Shown here piece by piece: positions 18,221-27,122 of a DNA stretch of 64,000 bases (positions within the stretch are counted from its first letter, which is position 1; each line of letters opens with the position of its first letter). The notes beneath the pieces are model-generated. The model made no database searches. It saw only the letters and a program-made list of their open reading frames with translations, and had not been told where the DNA came from. The translations under genes and the position numbers were made by a program. The stretch is from assembly GCF_013394165.1 (NCBI RefSeq), contig NZ_CP041331.1, positions 310,001 through 374,000 on the forward strand. Direction: 5' to 3'. This DNA comes from Pseudoalteromonas sp. Scap06 (GTDB taxonomy: Bacteria; Pseudomonadota; Gammaproteobacteria; Enterobacterales; Alteromonadaceae).

Positions 18221-18244
18221 TCTTCAATTGATATGAAGGCAATT

Positions 18245-18275
18245 AAAAAAGCCGTATAATTTATATACGGCTTTT
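18245..18275 (-). terminator. Terminator of the haem receptor gene
   Basis: GCCGTATA-ATTTA-TATACGGC has an 8-bp stem flanked by A and T tracts, so on the minus strand it ends in TTTTTTAATT. It lies nine bases after the receptor stop codon. Confidence 0.85.
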
Positions 18276-18283
18276 GTTTTTAA

Positions 18284-20365
18284 TTAAAACTGATAGCTTA
18301 TCCGAGCCGAAACATTACGTCCTGGTTGGCTATATTGGCTAAAATCAGTACCTTTGGATTGACCGGCAATGAGTTCAAACGGTACGTACTCTTTATCGAG
18401 TAGGTTAAGTAAACCTACATTCATTTGCCATGCTTGCCACTGATAATTTGCATATAAATCAACAACACCATAACCGTTACCTTGTGTTGTTTTATTACCA
18501 TTAGTATCAAGTACTACATCAGACTGTGACTTGGCTAAACGCCAAGCAGCGGTCCAATTAACATTGCCAAACTCAGTGCTTACTAATATAGAACCATTTA
18601 ACGGGCTAATACTAGTAAGTGGCTGATCAGAGTCTTTGTTTTCACCATCTACGTAAGCAACATTGGCTTCTAATAAAATATCGTCGGTGACATACATAGC
18701 AATACCAGCTTCTACACCGCTGATCTGGGTTTCGCTAATATTTTGGTATTGGTAAAATGTTTTATTTACATTAGAAATATAAGTTGGCTCAACACCCGCG
18801 ATTGTTGTTTCGATAAAGTCATCATAGGCAGCATAAAAAGTACTTAGATTTACACTAATATCGCTACTTGCGTATCTTAATCCGATCTCGAATGAGTCAC
18901 TGCTTTCAGGGTCTAAATCTGCGTTTGGTAATATTTGATAAAATGGCTCAACACCATGGCTTTGATAGGCTTGGTCGTGTGGCGGTATTTTAAAGCCTCG
19001 AACATATTGCCCATACCAAGATAAATTATCGTCTACCTGATAAATCACACCCAGCTTTGGTGAAAACGCAGACTCGGTAATATCATCAAGCTCGGCGTCA
19101 GCGTATAACGCATCTTTTTTGGCTTCAAGTGCATAATGATCGTAACGAATACCCGCAACTAACGACCAATCAGTCTCGTTAAATTTAATACTGTCTTGCA
19201 TATATACACCAACTAAAGAAGTATCGGCGCCGGGAAATGCTTTTTGTTTTTCATTCGTAAAATCAACAGTACCATCATTTAATACACGGGTTTTTAAGCG
19301 TGGTCGAGTAGTATCATATAAATCAATATCTACTCCATAGACAAATTCATGCTCGGTATTTTCTCCTTTAACTTCCTTACTAAATACCGCTTTTAAGCCT
19401 AAAATATCTTGCTCAAACCCGTAGTCATTATAATCGATGTAATTTCTAGCTGCGCTTATTTGGTCACTTTGTTGCTCGTATCGACTATAAGATAGTTGCC
19501 CATACCATTTATCAAATATAGCTGTTGCCATATCTGAATCATAATCGAGTGCAAATGAGATATTTGTGTCTTCGTCTTCGGTTTCTTGAATGGATGGAGT
19601 GATTACTTGCTCTGTTGTTTGATTAAAGTAATCTAAGGTATATTTAAGGGTCCGCTTTTCATCAAGTTTTTGCTCAACTTTAAGCAGTAAAGCATCAGAG
19701 CGGGAATCGTAACCTGGTAAATCTTCAACGTAGTTTTGTACTTCTTCACTATCGCGATGGCTATAAACAGCGCTAATAGCAAAGTCACCTAAATCTTTTG
19801 CTGCTGTAATATCAGCAGCAACCTGATTGCTTTGGCCTTGATAACCTAACGCTACTTTTACTAAGCTTTGTTGATCCACTAAATAATCACTCGGGTCTTT
19901 AGTTGTTATTACTACAATTCCCCCTAGTGCATCAGAACCGTATAGCGATGATGCCGCCCCTTTTGCAACTTCAACTTGTTTAACACCCGCAACATCAAAG
20001 TAGTTTCGACCCACTAAATAACCGCCGCCGCCAGCGTAGCCATCGTTTGTGCGTCTTCCATCTTTAATAAAAACAACTCTGTTGCCACCAACACCTCGTA
20101 CAGTTAATGTTTGCGCGCCTGCGCCACTGCCAGTACTTGAGATACTTGGATCGTATTTAAACATAGTTTGTAAATCTACAGCGAGCTGACGCTCAATATC
20201 TTGTTCGGTAATAACCGTTACTGAGCCAGTCACATCTTCAAGCTTTTGTTCAAAACGAGAGCCACTAACCACAATATGATCGTCAATAACATTTTCGGCC
20301 AGTGTGCTACCAGAGCTAATTAACAAAGAGGCTAATGCTGTAAATTTAAAAGAAAAGGGATTCAT
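18284..20365 (-). CDS. TonB-dependent haem/haemoglobin receptor
   Basis: About 693 residues. The plug has RFEQKLEDVTGSVTVITEQDIER, LTVRGVGGNRVVFIKDGRRTNDGYAG and VEVAKGAASSLYGSDALGGIVVITTKDP, matching the HmuR/HutA/HemR haem-receptor group. The GRN...ARISYQF end closes the barrel. The ATG at 20365 is preferred to the one at 20371 because the signal peptide starts MNPFSFKFTALASL. It is divergent from hmuTUV with two Fur-like boxes between them, which supports haem as substrate. Confidence 0.92.
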   Translation of the reverse strand: MNPFSFKFTALASLLISSGSTLAENVIDDHIVVSGSRFEQKLEDVTGSVTVITEQDIERQLAVDLQTMFKYDPSISSTGSGAGAQTLTVRGVGGNRVVFIKDGRRTNDGYAGGGGYLVGRNYFDVAGVKQVEVAKGAASSLYGSDALGGIVVITTKDPSDYLVDQQSLVKVALGYQGQSNQVAADITAAKDLGDFAISAVYSHRDSEEVQNYVEDLPGYDSRSDALLLKVEQKLDEKRTLKYTLDYFNQTTEQVITPSIQETEDEDTNISFALDYDSDMATAIFDKWYGQLSYSRYEQQSDQISAARNYIDYNDYGFEQDILGLKAVFSKEVKGENTEHEFVYGVDIDLYDTTRPRLKTRVLNDGTVDFTNEKQKAFPGADTSLVGVYMQDSIKFNETDWSLVAGIRYDHYALEAKKDALYADAELDDITESAFSPKLGVIYQVDDNLSWYGQYVRGFKIPPHDQAYQSHGVEPFYQILPNADLDPESSDSFEIGLRYASSDISVNLSTFYAAYDDFIETTIAGVEPTYISNVNKTFYQYQNISETQISGVEAGIAMYVTDDILLEANVAYVDGENKDSDQPLTSISPLNGSILVSTEFGNVNWTAAWRLAKSQSDVVLDTNGNKTTQGNGYGVVDLYANYQWQAWQMNVGLLNLLDKEYVPFELIAGQSKGTDFSQYSQPGRNVSARISYQF

Positions 20366-20374
20366 CTCCACTCC

Positions 20375-20395
20375 AAATGATAATAGTTATTATTT
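20375..20395 (-). promoter_or_regulatory. Fur-like box before the haem receptor
   Basis: AAATGATAATAGTTATTATTT contains the inverted repeat ATAATA-G-TTATTAT, close to Fur half-sites. It lies about 10-30 bp upstream of the receptor ATG. Confidence 0.55.
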
Positions 20396-20434
20396 ACTTT
20401 TAAATGGTACAACTAACCCAAAATAAGATCAATT

Positions 20435-20453
20435 GATTATGATAATCATTTTC
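20435..20453. promoter_or_regulatory. Fur box in the divergent haem promoter region
   Basis: GATTATGATAATCATTTTC matches 17 of 19 bases of the canonical Fur box GATAATGATAATCATTATC. It sits between the haem receptor and hmuT and could repress both directions. Confidence 0.85.
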
Positions 20454-20502
20454 ATTTAGATTAAAGTGGTTATAATACTAAAAAATAAAATCGGAGTTTG
20501 TT

Positions 20503-21312
20503 ATGAAGTACCTAATTTTTTTTCTGGCTTTAGCCACTCAATCAGCACTCGCGAAAGAGCGTGTGATCAGTGCTGGCGGCACATTAACTGAAATAATCTA
20601 CGCACTAGAAAAACAAAATAGTTTAGTCGCGGTTGACCAATCAAGTATGTATCCGCAACAAGCAACACAGTTGCCACAGGTAGGTTACTATCGAGACCTA
20701 GCCGCTGAGGGAGTGCTTTCAATGCGCCCAACTACGTTACTTGCACTTGAAGGTGCAGGAAGAGAGCAGGCGCTCAAGCAAATAGAAGCGACCGGAGTGA
20801 AGGTTATTCACTATAAAAAGCCGACATCTGTAAATGAACTACTTGAGCTAATTAAGCACCTTGGTAGTGATTTAGATGCAAACCTAAAAGCTCAAAACCT
20901 AATTACTAAAATAAAAAAATCGTTACCTACTAAAGCAAAAACACAGACCCACAACGCTTTGTTTTTACTTTCAGCTAATGAGCGTGGGCTCGTCGCAGCA
21001 GGACAAGAAACGGTGCCCAACTTACTGTTTAACTATGCAGGCATTACCAATATAGCTGCTACGCATACAGGCTTTAAAGCAATTAACAGTGAAGTACTGG
21101 CAGTAAGTCAGCCCGATTTTTTAGTGGCGCCAGCGCATGTTGTGCAAAGCCTTGGTGGGAAACAAGCCTTTTGTAAACAGCCTACACTTCGTTTATTAAA
21201 AGCAGCGCAAGAGTGTCAGTTACTGGTCATGGACAGCTTACTTTCACTGGGCATGTCGCCGCGTATTGCAACTGCGATTCAAGCATTGCATGAGTATAAA
21301 ACACGCTTATGA
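20503..21312 (+). CDS. hmuT: Haem ABC transporter periplasmic binding protein HmuT
   Basis: 269 residues with signal peptide MKYLIFFLALATQSALA. RVISAGGTLTEIIYALEKQNSLVAVDQSSMYP and the conserved Tyr in VGYYRDLAAEGVLSMRP match the class III haem-binding proteins HmuT/HutB, in which that region carries the haem-ligand Tyr. CGGAG precedes the ATG. The stop overlaps the hmuU start as ATGA. It is the first gene of hmuTUV-hugZ-azu and is probably Fur-controlled. Confidence 0.93.
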   Translation: MKYLIFFLALATQSALAKERVISAGGTLTEIIYALEKQNSLVAVDQSSMYPQQATQLPQVGYYRDLAAEGVLSMRPTTLLALEGAGREQALKQIEATGVKVIHYKKPTSVNELLELIKHLGSDLDANLKAQNLITKIKKSLPTKAKTQTHNALFLLSANERGLVAAGQETVPNLLFNYAGITNIAATHTGFKAINSEVLAVSQPDFLVAPAHVVQSLGGKQAFCKQPTLRLLKAAQECQLLVMDSLLSLGMSPRIATAIQALHEYKTRL

Positions 21313-22361
21313 GCACGTTAACTTTGAATCGTTTTAACGCCATAACACTGAGTAATCCGCATAAGTGGATGCTATTAAGTTATGGCTGTATTTTTGCTTT
21401 AACATTACTTAGCATAGGCTATGGAGCCGCAGGATGGGATTGGCGTTTAGCTATTGCATGGCTAGCTCCTGAACATTTTAGTCAATTTGATGCGCTACAA
21501 ATCAATGTGGTTACACAAATACGCCTGCCTCGTTTTGTCCTTGCAGTGATGGTGGGTTTAGTACTTGCACAAACAGGAGCTGCAACCCAAGCGCTGTGTC
21601 GTAACCCGCTTGCTGATCCCTCTATTATTGGTATAAGCGCAGGCGCTGCAATGGTCGCGGTTGCTTTTATCGCCCTTAGTGCACAATTTAATTTTAACGC
21701 CCAACACTACTTACCTTATGCCTCATTTTTGGGCGCACTATCAGTAACGTCGCTGGTATATTTAGTCTCAAAACAACAAAAACAAATTAATATAAATACG
21801 CTTATATTAGTCGGTGTCGCTATTAATGCATTGGCATTTGCTGTTATTGGGTTATTAAGTTTTTATGCTGATGACAGCGCACTGCGGTTAATTAACTATT
21901 GGACCATGGGCTCATTAGGCGGTGCGAGTTGGGATAATATAAAACAAGCGAGTCCTTTGCTTTTACTGAGCCTTATCGGGCTATGGCGATTAAAAGAGCC
22001 AATGAATTTACTTCTTATTGGTGAATCACAAGCTCAATACTTAGGGGTAGATACCAGCAAGCTTAAATTATACGTCATTATATTAGTGGCATTGGGCGTA
22101 GGTGCGGTAGTTGCGCTAACAGGTTTAATTGGCTTTGTTGGTTTAGTTGTCCCTCATATCGCACGCCTCATGGTTGGGCCACATTTACGGAATATGCTGC
22201 CACTTTGTATGCTTTTAGGTGTGATTGTGTTGCTACTTTCAGATTGGTTGGCACGCTTGGTTGTTATGCCTGCGGAGCTGCCAATTGGCATTATAACGGC
22301 GTTACTTGGCGCTCCACTATTTATATATTTGATCATTAAAAATAAGCGAGATTGGTCATGA
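21309..22361 (+). CDS. hmuU: Haem ABC transporter permease HmuU
   Basis: 350 residues with about ten helices of the FecCD/BtuC family. RLPRFVLAVMVGLVLAQTGAATQALCRNPLADPSIIGISAGAAMVAV and the coupling segment GLIGFVGLVVPHIARLMVGPHLR are family signatures. It overlaps hmuT and hmuV by four bases each. Confidence 0.95.
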   Translation: MSTLTLNRFNAITLSNPHKWMLLSYGCIFALTLLSIGYGAAGWDWRLAIAWLAPEHFSQFDALQINVVTQIRLPRFVLAVMVGLVLAQTGAATQALCRNPLADPSIIGISAGAAMVAVAFIALSAQFNFNAQHYLPYASFLGALSVTSLVYLVSKQQKQININTLILVGVAINALAFAVIGLLSFYADDSALRLINYWTMGSLGGASWDNIKQASPLLLLSLIGLWRLKEPMNLLLIGESQAQYLGVDTSKLKLYVIILVALGVGAVVALTGLIGFVGLVVPHIARLMVGPHLRNMLPLCMLLGVIVLLLSDWLARLVVMPAELPIGIITALLGAPLFIYLIIKNKRDWS

Positions 22362-23146
22362 TCACGTTTAACAACCTCAATATAGGCTTTAACACCCATC
22401 GTGTTTTAGAGGGTATTAGCGGCAATATCCAAGCAGGACAACTTGTCGCACTGATAGGCGAAAATGGCGCAGGTAAATCGACCTTACTGCATACTTTGGC
22501 AGGCATGCATCCCTTTGAGGGAGATATACTATTTAATACCAAACCTTTGCATTCATTTTCTAAAGAGCAATTAGCTAGCAAGCGCGCTGTAATGATGCAA
22601 AGTAACCATGTTGGCTTTGATTTTAGTGTATTTGAACTCATTGCTATGGGTCGCTATCCCTATACAGAGTCTCTTAAAACACAAGCCAATAAAGTTCAAA
22701 AATATGCCTCAATTATGGATTTAACCCATTACCTAACACGTCGAATGAGTGCGCTTTCGGGCGGTGAACAACAACGTGTTCATATGGCACGCACATTAGC
22801 CCAGTTAGATGCTTTTACTGCGCAAACTGAGCCTAAATTAATGTTGCTCGATGAGCCAACATCAGCGCTAGATATGCGTCATCAACATACTTTACTTAGC
22901 TGTGTTAGAACCTTTGTAGAGCAAGGAAACAGCGCCATTATTGCTATACACGATCTTAATTTAGCAAGCCTTTATGCAACCAACGCTATTTTATTACACA
23001 ACCAAAAAGTGCTGCAAAGCGGGTCTATAAATACCGTTTTAACAGCACAAAACTTACAACAAATGTACGCCATGAAATTGCACGTTAACCCTCATCCTTA
23101 TAACGATGCGCCCATGGTTTTTTCTCAACGTCAGGAGTTTTCATGA
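22358..23146 (+). CDS. hmuV: Haem ABC transporter ATPase HmuV
   Basis: About 262 residues. Walker A GENGAGKST, Q-loop MMQSNHVGFDFSVFEL, signature LSGGEQQRVHMARTLAQ, Walker B LMLLDEPTSALD and the switch His in IIAIHDLNLAS are all present. I choose the ATG at 22358 (ATGA overlap with hmuU) over a TTG six bases earlier. Its stop overlaps the hugZ ATG. Confidence 0.95.
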   Translation: MITFNNLNIGFNTHRVLEGISGNIQAGQLVALIGENGAGKSTLLHTLAGMHPFEGDILFNTKPLHSFSKEQLASKRAVMMQSNHVGFDFSVFELIAMGRYPYTESLKTQANKVQKYASIMDLTHYLTRRMSALSGGEQQRVHMARTLAQLDAFTAQTEPKLMLLDEPTSALDMRHQHTLLSCVRTFVEQGNSAIIAIHDLNLASLYATNAILLHNQKVLQSGSINTVLTAQNLQQMYAMKLHVNPHPYNDAPMVFSQRQEFS

Positions 23147-23886
23147 GAGAGCAAGCATTAAACGACGCACGTACGCTCGTTTTTAAAACCCATGCCGGCG
23201 TAATGTCGACCATTTCAAATAATTTACGCGGCTATCCGTTTGGCTCTGTTACACCTTATATGTGTGACGAACAAGGTCGCATCTACTTTTTTATTAGTGA
23301 CATAGCTCAGCATACCAAAAATTTAAAACAGGACTCACGCATGAGTCTGACTATTTTTGATGCCGCCGATTATGGCGATCAAAACGAACATGGGCGAGTA
23401 ACACTCGTAGGTGATGGCTCTATTGTGGCAAAAGAGCAAAGCGAAGTGCTACTTGATAAATATATAGCTTTGTACCCTGAGGCTGCAAGCTATCGCAATG
23501 CGCATGATTTTCAGCTTTGGCAATTAGATGTAGTACGGGTGCGTTATATTGGCGGTTTTGGAAAAATATTTTGGCTTGAGCAAAACGAGTGGCAAGCTCA
23601 GCCTAAAAAGTGGGATGAAAGCCAGCAGCAAAGCATGATCACTCATATGAATGAAGATCATCAAGATGCTATGTCGCTGATATTAATGCAGCACTATAAC
23701 GTAGCCGATAACACTCCAATAATGAGCGGCCTACTACCCACAGGCTTTTATATACAAAGCCACAAGCGTAATTACTTTATTAATTTTGCGAACGAGTGCG
23801 ATAGCCCATTAGCCGTGCGAAAAGCACTTGTAGCCTTAACAAACCAAGCTCGAAACAGCTCAAATCAACTAGCGGAGACAGTATGA
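23143..23886 (+). CDS. hugZ: HugZ/HutZ-family haem oxygenase
   Basis: 247 residues: an N-terminal FMN-binding split-barrel (pyridoxamine-phosphate-oxidase-like) domain with THAGVMSTISNNLRGYPFGSVTPYMCDEQGRIYFFIS, and a C-terminal DUF2470-like domain with MITHMNEDHQDAMSLI. This layout is typical of HugZ/HutZ proteins, which degrade haem in the cytoplasm to release iron. It is translationally coupled to hmuV upstream and azu downstream. Confidence 0.9.
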   Translation: MREQALNDARTLVFKTHAGVMSTISNNLRGYPFGSVTPYMCDEQGRIYFFISDIAQHTKNLKQDSRMSLTIFDAADYGDQNEHGRVTLVGDGSIVAKEQSEVLLDKYIALYPEAASYRNAHDFQLWQLDVVRVRYIGGFGKIFWLEQNEWQAQPKKWDESQQQSMITHMNEDHQDAMSLILMQHYNVADNTPIMSGLLPTGFYIQSHKRNYFINFANECDSPLAVRKALVALTNQARNSSNQLAETV

Positions 23887-24332
23887 AAAAATTAATAGCC
23901 TTACTAAGCACTACACTGCTACTGAGTGCCAATACAGCATATGCAGACGAATGCACACTAAATATAGATGCAAACGATATGATGCAGTTTTCAACTAAAA
24001 CACTAAGCGCCCCTAAAAGCTGTAAGCAAGTGACCGTTCAACTTAGTCACACCGGTAAATTACCTGCTAATGTAATGGGCCATAACTGGGTGCTATCTAC
24101 TGAGCAAAACATGCAAGGTATCATCACAGATGGCAACGCTGCAGGGCTTAGCAACCACTACATAAAGCCTAATGATAGTCGCGTGATTGGTGCTACAGAC
24201 ATTATTGGCGGCGGTAAAACAACCGAAGTTACTTTTAAAACCAGCGGCTTAACCGCCGGAACCGATTACACTTTCTTTTGCTCTTTTCCTGGCCATTACG
24301 CCATGATGAAAGGCACATTTACGCTTAAGTAA
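23883..24332 (+). CDS. azu: Azurin, type 1 blue copper protein
   Basis: 149 residues with signal peptide cut after AYA21. All azurin copper ligands are visible: His67 in MGHNWVL, Cys133 and His138 in FFCSFPGHYAMMKG, and Met142. The Cys24-Cys47 disulfide also fits azurin numbering with an offset of 21. Azurin is a periplasmic one-electron carrier. The ATG overlaps the hugZ TGA, so it is part of the haem operon, which is an unusual context. The convergent chaN gene shares the terminator hairpin. Confidence 0.95.
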   Translation: MKKLIALLSTTLLLSANTAYADECTLNIDANDMMQFSTKTLSAPKSCKQVTVQLSHTGKLPANVMGHNWVLSTEQNMQGIITDGNAAGLSNHYIKPNDSRVIGATDIIGGGKTTEVTFKTSGLTAGTDYTFFCSFPGHYAMMKGTFTLK

Positions 24333-24353
24333 ATATTAAAAAGTGTATTACAC

Positions 24354-24388
24354 AAACACAGTACCAACCTATTATTGGCACTGTGTTT
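24354..24388. terminator. Bidirectional terminator between azu and chaN
   Basis: AAACACAGT-A-CCAA pairs with TTGG-C-ACTGTGTTT around a short loop. A-rich and T-rich flanks let it act in both directions. It overlaps the last codons of the chaN-like gene. Confidence 0.7.
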
Positions 24389-25304
24389 TCTCCCCTCGTT
24401 TGGCTAAAGCTTTAAATGCAGCTTGTTGATGTGCTTTTTGCACATAGCGAGCAGGCAAAGCGTTAACTTCTAATTGATAACCACTTTGCTCAGATTGTAC
24501 TTTTGATACTGGCGAAACCCATACAACATTAAGCTCTGGGGCAATTCGCTTAATTACCCGCGCTATGCCTTCACCATTTCTCACATGAAAATCACCGGCT
24601 AAATGTATAACCTGCTTGCCCTTATTTTGACTAATATAGTTAACGATAGACTCAGCCATGGTTTCGTCCCAAGTAACTTGCGCGGCGTAAAGTTTTTCGT
24701 TTTTACTCGCCGTTCCATGATGCATGGATTGCATAAAGCGTTCTTTATAAAGGCTTGGAGAAGTATCTATCTCTTTTGCAATAAAACTACGCTGTTGTGG
24801 GTCGAGTTTATTAATATAATTAATACCTTGGCGACCAATACAGGTAACAATGTGTTTAGGCGCATTTGCAGCTATTACATCGCTATTTTGTATCTTCGCC
24901 AATTCCACTAACGCACGATAATCGCTCTTATAATTAGGCCAAGCCTTAGTGTTATCAATTAAGTATTGTTCGCCAATTTTACTCTCAAGGTATAGGTTTA
25001 GTGTTTGCTGATCAGCGCGACTAAATTGCTCAAGCGATAGAGCAATAGGCTTATTTTGCGTGCTTAATTGCTGAAACAGCTCAGCCTGAAATAAGTGCAC
25101 ACCGGGGTGTGTATGCCATTCACCGACTAAAACAACATCGGCATTCAAAAGCGTGGATTCTGACAATATTGAATTAACTCGCTGGCCATTTGCATTATAA
25201 AGCCCGTAATTATACAAGGATGAACTTTGAGATACTGATACTGTGTTTATACTGCAGCCTGATAATCCACTGAGTAAAACAAGTGCTAAAAATGGGTTTT
25301 TCAT
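24372..25304 (-). CDS. ChaN-family haem-binding lipoprotein
   Basis: About 310 residues. The ATG at 25304 gives a type II signal MKNPFLALVLLSGLSGCS with lipobox LSGC, while the frame opens further upstream. ADVVLVGEWHTHPGVHLFQAELFQQL and QVIHLAGDFHVRNGEGIARVI are ChaN motifs. In Campylobacter, ChaN binds two haems as an iron-regulated outer-membrane lipoprotein. The position beside hmu genes supports a haem role. A Fur-like half-site lies upstream at 25388. Confidence 0.88.
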   Translation of the reverse strand: MKNPFLALVLLSGLSGCSINTVSVSQSSSLYNYGLYNANGQRVNSILSESTLLNADVVLVGEWHTHPGVHLFQAELFQQLSTQNKPIALSLEQFSRADQQTLNLYLESKIGEQYLIDNTKAWPNYKSDYRALVELAKIQNSDVIAANAPKHIVTCIGRQGINYINKLDPQQRSFIAKEIDTSPSLYKERFMQSMHHGTASKNEKLYAAQVTWDETMAESIVNYISQNKGKQVIHLAGDFHVRNGEGIARVIKRIAPELNVVWVSPVSKVQSEQSGYQLEVNALPARYVQKAHQQAAFKALAKRGEKTQCQ

Positions 25305-25387
25305 ATCGGTTTTTATAAAAATAAGAATCAAAACAATGAAGTTAGTATACACAACAAACTGCTTTAAACCTACAAATACAAATAAAA

Positions 25388-25404
25388 ACAATTATCATTT
25401 GATG
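25388..25404 (-). promoter_or_regulatory. Possible Fur site before chaN
   Basis: The minus strand reads ATCAAATGATAATTGTT, which carries one good Fur half-site (AATGATAAT). It is about 85 bp upstream of the chaN-like start. This is a weak prediction. Confidence 0.3.
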
Positions 25405-25457
25405 TTTTGGAGTTTCTGTTTTACAGTCTTAAAAAATAAACAGATATGGAACGTAAC

Positions 25458-25877
25458 ATGGCATTACCTTTTTTATGTGCTCGACACAAACAACATGTTT
25501 TATGTCAACCAGAGCAAGCAATTATAGATATTCAAAATGCGCAGCTAAGTGGCGAAGCGCTGTTTAAACGATACAAATTTGCACAAGCATTGCCGTATTT
25601 GGGGTGTGCACTTGAAAGTGCGTCCTTATTAGCTCAAATGTATAACTGTGCGAATAAACAGCAAATCATACAAATTACCTCACTTACAGAGCGCCTTTAT
25701 TCCACACTTCACTTTTTAGACGAACAAAGTGCTGCGCACAATGCACTCATACAATCTATTAATCTGCTAAACGAGATATTGTATAGCGATGATGAATATC
25801 ATGACTTAGTGCTTTCATGCATTACACAGCTAAAAAAATTAGCACTGCAACATCCTCCACACCTTACTAAGCACTAA
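25458..25877 (+). CDS. Hypothetical protein divergent from chaN
   Basis: About 139 residues, soluble, mostly helical, with five cysteines including a CARHKQHVLC pair near the N terminus. The middle (LPYLGCALESASLLAQ, LTERLYSTLHFLDEQSAAHNALIQSINLLNEIL) looks like paired helices, possibly TPR-like. I prefer the ATG at 25458 because GGA precedes it; an ATG at 25446 is also possible. The family is not recognised. Its place between chaN and the acetyltransferase suggests but does not prove a metal-related role. Confidence 0.65.
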   Translation: MALPFLCARHKQHVLCQPEQAIIDIQNAQLSGEALFKRYKFAQALPYLGCALESASLLAQMYNCANKQQIIQITSLTERLYSTLHFLDEQSAAHNALIQSINLLNEILYSDDEYHDLVLSCITQLKKLALQHPPHLTKH

Positions 25878-25915
25878 TTTTTATGGCAATAAGCAACGCG
25901 CTAAACAAAATTGGG

Positions 25916-26359
25916 TTAACTTTTTATATTAATAATGGCTAACATATCTTCTTCGTCTTCATCTAGGCCAACTTCTTCAAACCCAAAACTAGAATAAAAA
26001 TCCTTAGCTACAGGGTTTTGCGGGTTATAACAAATCTCGATTTGTTCAAGCTTAGAGGTCGTTTTAATCTCTGCAATTGCCATGAATAGTGCTTGGCGGC
26101 CAATACCTTTATTTTGATGATGTTCATCTACCATAAAACGCCAAATAGAAACTTTTGTAGGGGTTTCTTGCACCCACATAAAAAAGCCTACAGGCTTATT
26201 ATTTTGGTAAATAGCTTTACAGGTATGCCCAACATTATAATGAGACTCAACTAACGACCACATATTACTCGCTACGTAATCTTGTTGCGCTTTGGTAACG
26301 TCTAAATCGCATACCTCTTCGTAATTAGCAGAGGTGACATCTTCCAATGAAATGTTCAT
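25916..26359 (-). CDS. GNAT-family N-acetyltransferase
   Basis: 147 residues of the GNAT fold. The acetyl-CoA loop is in DEHHQNKGIGRQALFMAI (Q-x-x-G-x-G), followed by EICYNPQNPVAKDFYSSFGFEEVG. It resembles spermine/spermidine or BltD-type acetyltransferases, but the substrate is not determinable. It is monocistronic as far as I can see. Confidence 0.88.
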   Translation of the reverse strand: MNISLEDVTSANYEEVCDLDVTKAQQDYVASNMWSLVESHYNVGHTCKAIYQNNKPVGFFMWVQETPTKVSIWRFMVDEHHQNKGIGRQALFMAIAEIKTTSKLEQIEICYNPQNPVAKDFYSSFGFEEVGLDEDEEDMLAIINIKS

Positions 26360-26454
26360 TATTGTCCTTAATTTAAAACATGGAGTTATAAGTAGTTTTG
26401 TTTTATCACGTTATCAGCACTAATTCACCTAGGCAATGTATTCTTTTTAGGCAC

Positions 26455-26487
26455 AAAAAGCCGCAGTAATAAATACTGCGGCCTTTG
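26455..26487 (-). terminator. Terminator of the VOC gene
   Basis: GCCGCAGTA-ATAAA-TACTGCGGC is a perfect 9-bp stem. On the minus strand it is followed by TTTTTGTG. Confidence 0.85.
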
Positions 26488-26517
26488 TTTTTACTAAATA
26501 CTTTAAGCTAAATGCTT

Positions 26518-27018
26518 TTAATAAGCACCAGCGCTGTATATAAGCTCGTAACTGTGGCTGTAAATCTCAAGGATGTTACCAAACGGGTCTTCCATGTAGA
26601 TCATGCGGTACGGCTTTTCGCCAGGGTAGTAGTAACGTGGCTCTGGCATACGCTTTTTACCACCTGCAGCAACAATACGATCCGCTAACCCTTCTACATC
26701 TGGGTCTTGTACACAGAAGTGGAAGATACCGGTTTTCCAGTATTCAAAGTTGTCTTTAGGGTTTTCTTGGTCTTTAAATTCGAAAATTTCGACACCAATA
26801 CGGTCGCCTGTTGAAAGATGCGCTATTTTGAATTTTTCCCAATTTGGACCAAATACATCGGTACACATTTCGCCAATTGGGCTGTTATCTTCAGTGATCA
26901 CGGTAGGCTCCATTATGGTGTACCAGCCCATCACCTTAGTGTAAAACTCTACGGCTTTTTCAACATCCGGTACTGAAATACCAATGTGCGAAAAACTACG
27001 TGGATATGTATGACTCAT
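26518..27018 (-). CDS. VOC (glyoxalase/bleomycin-resistance) family protein
   Basis: 166 residues. SFSHIGISVPDVEKAVEFYTKVMGWY gives the first betaalphabetabetabeta unit with a metal-ligand His, and IFHFCVQDPDVEGLADRIVAAGG and MIYMEDPFGNILEIYSHSYE give the second, with a closing Glu. Such proteins are metal-dependent lyases or dioxygenases. A LysR regulator is divergently transcribed 105 bp away and probably controls it. Confidence 0.88.
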   Translation of the reverse strand: MSHTYPRSFSHIGISVPDVEKAVEFYTKVMGWYTIMEPTVITEDNSPIGEMCTDVFGPNWEKFKIAHLSTGDRIGVEIFEFKDQENPKDNFEYWKTGIFHFCVQDPDVEGLADRIVAAGGKKRMPEPRYYYPGEKPYRMIYMEDPFGNILEIYSHSYELIYSAGAY

Positions 27019-27122
27019 AATAAATACTCCTACTTAACTATGTTTAGTTGATGGAGTTAGTTTACGAATTGACCAACATTAAGTAAAATTATCATTAATC
27101 ATCATTTTGAGTATATTTTGTA

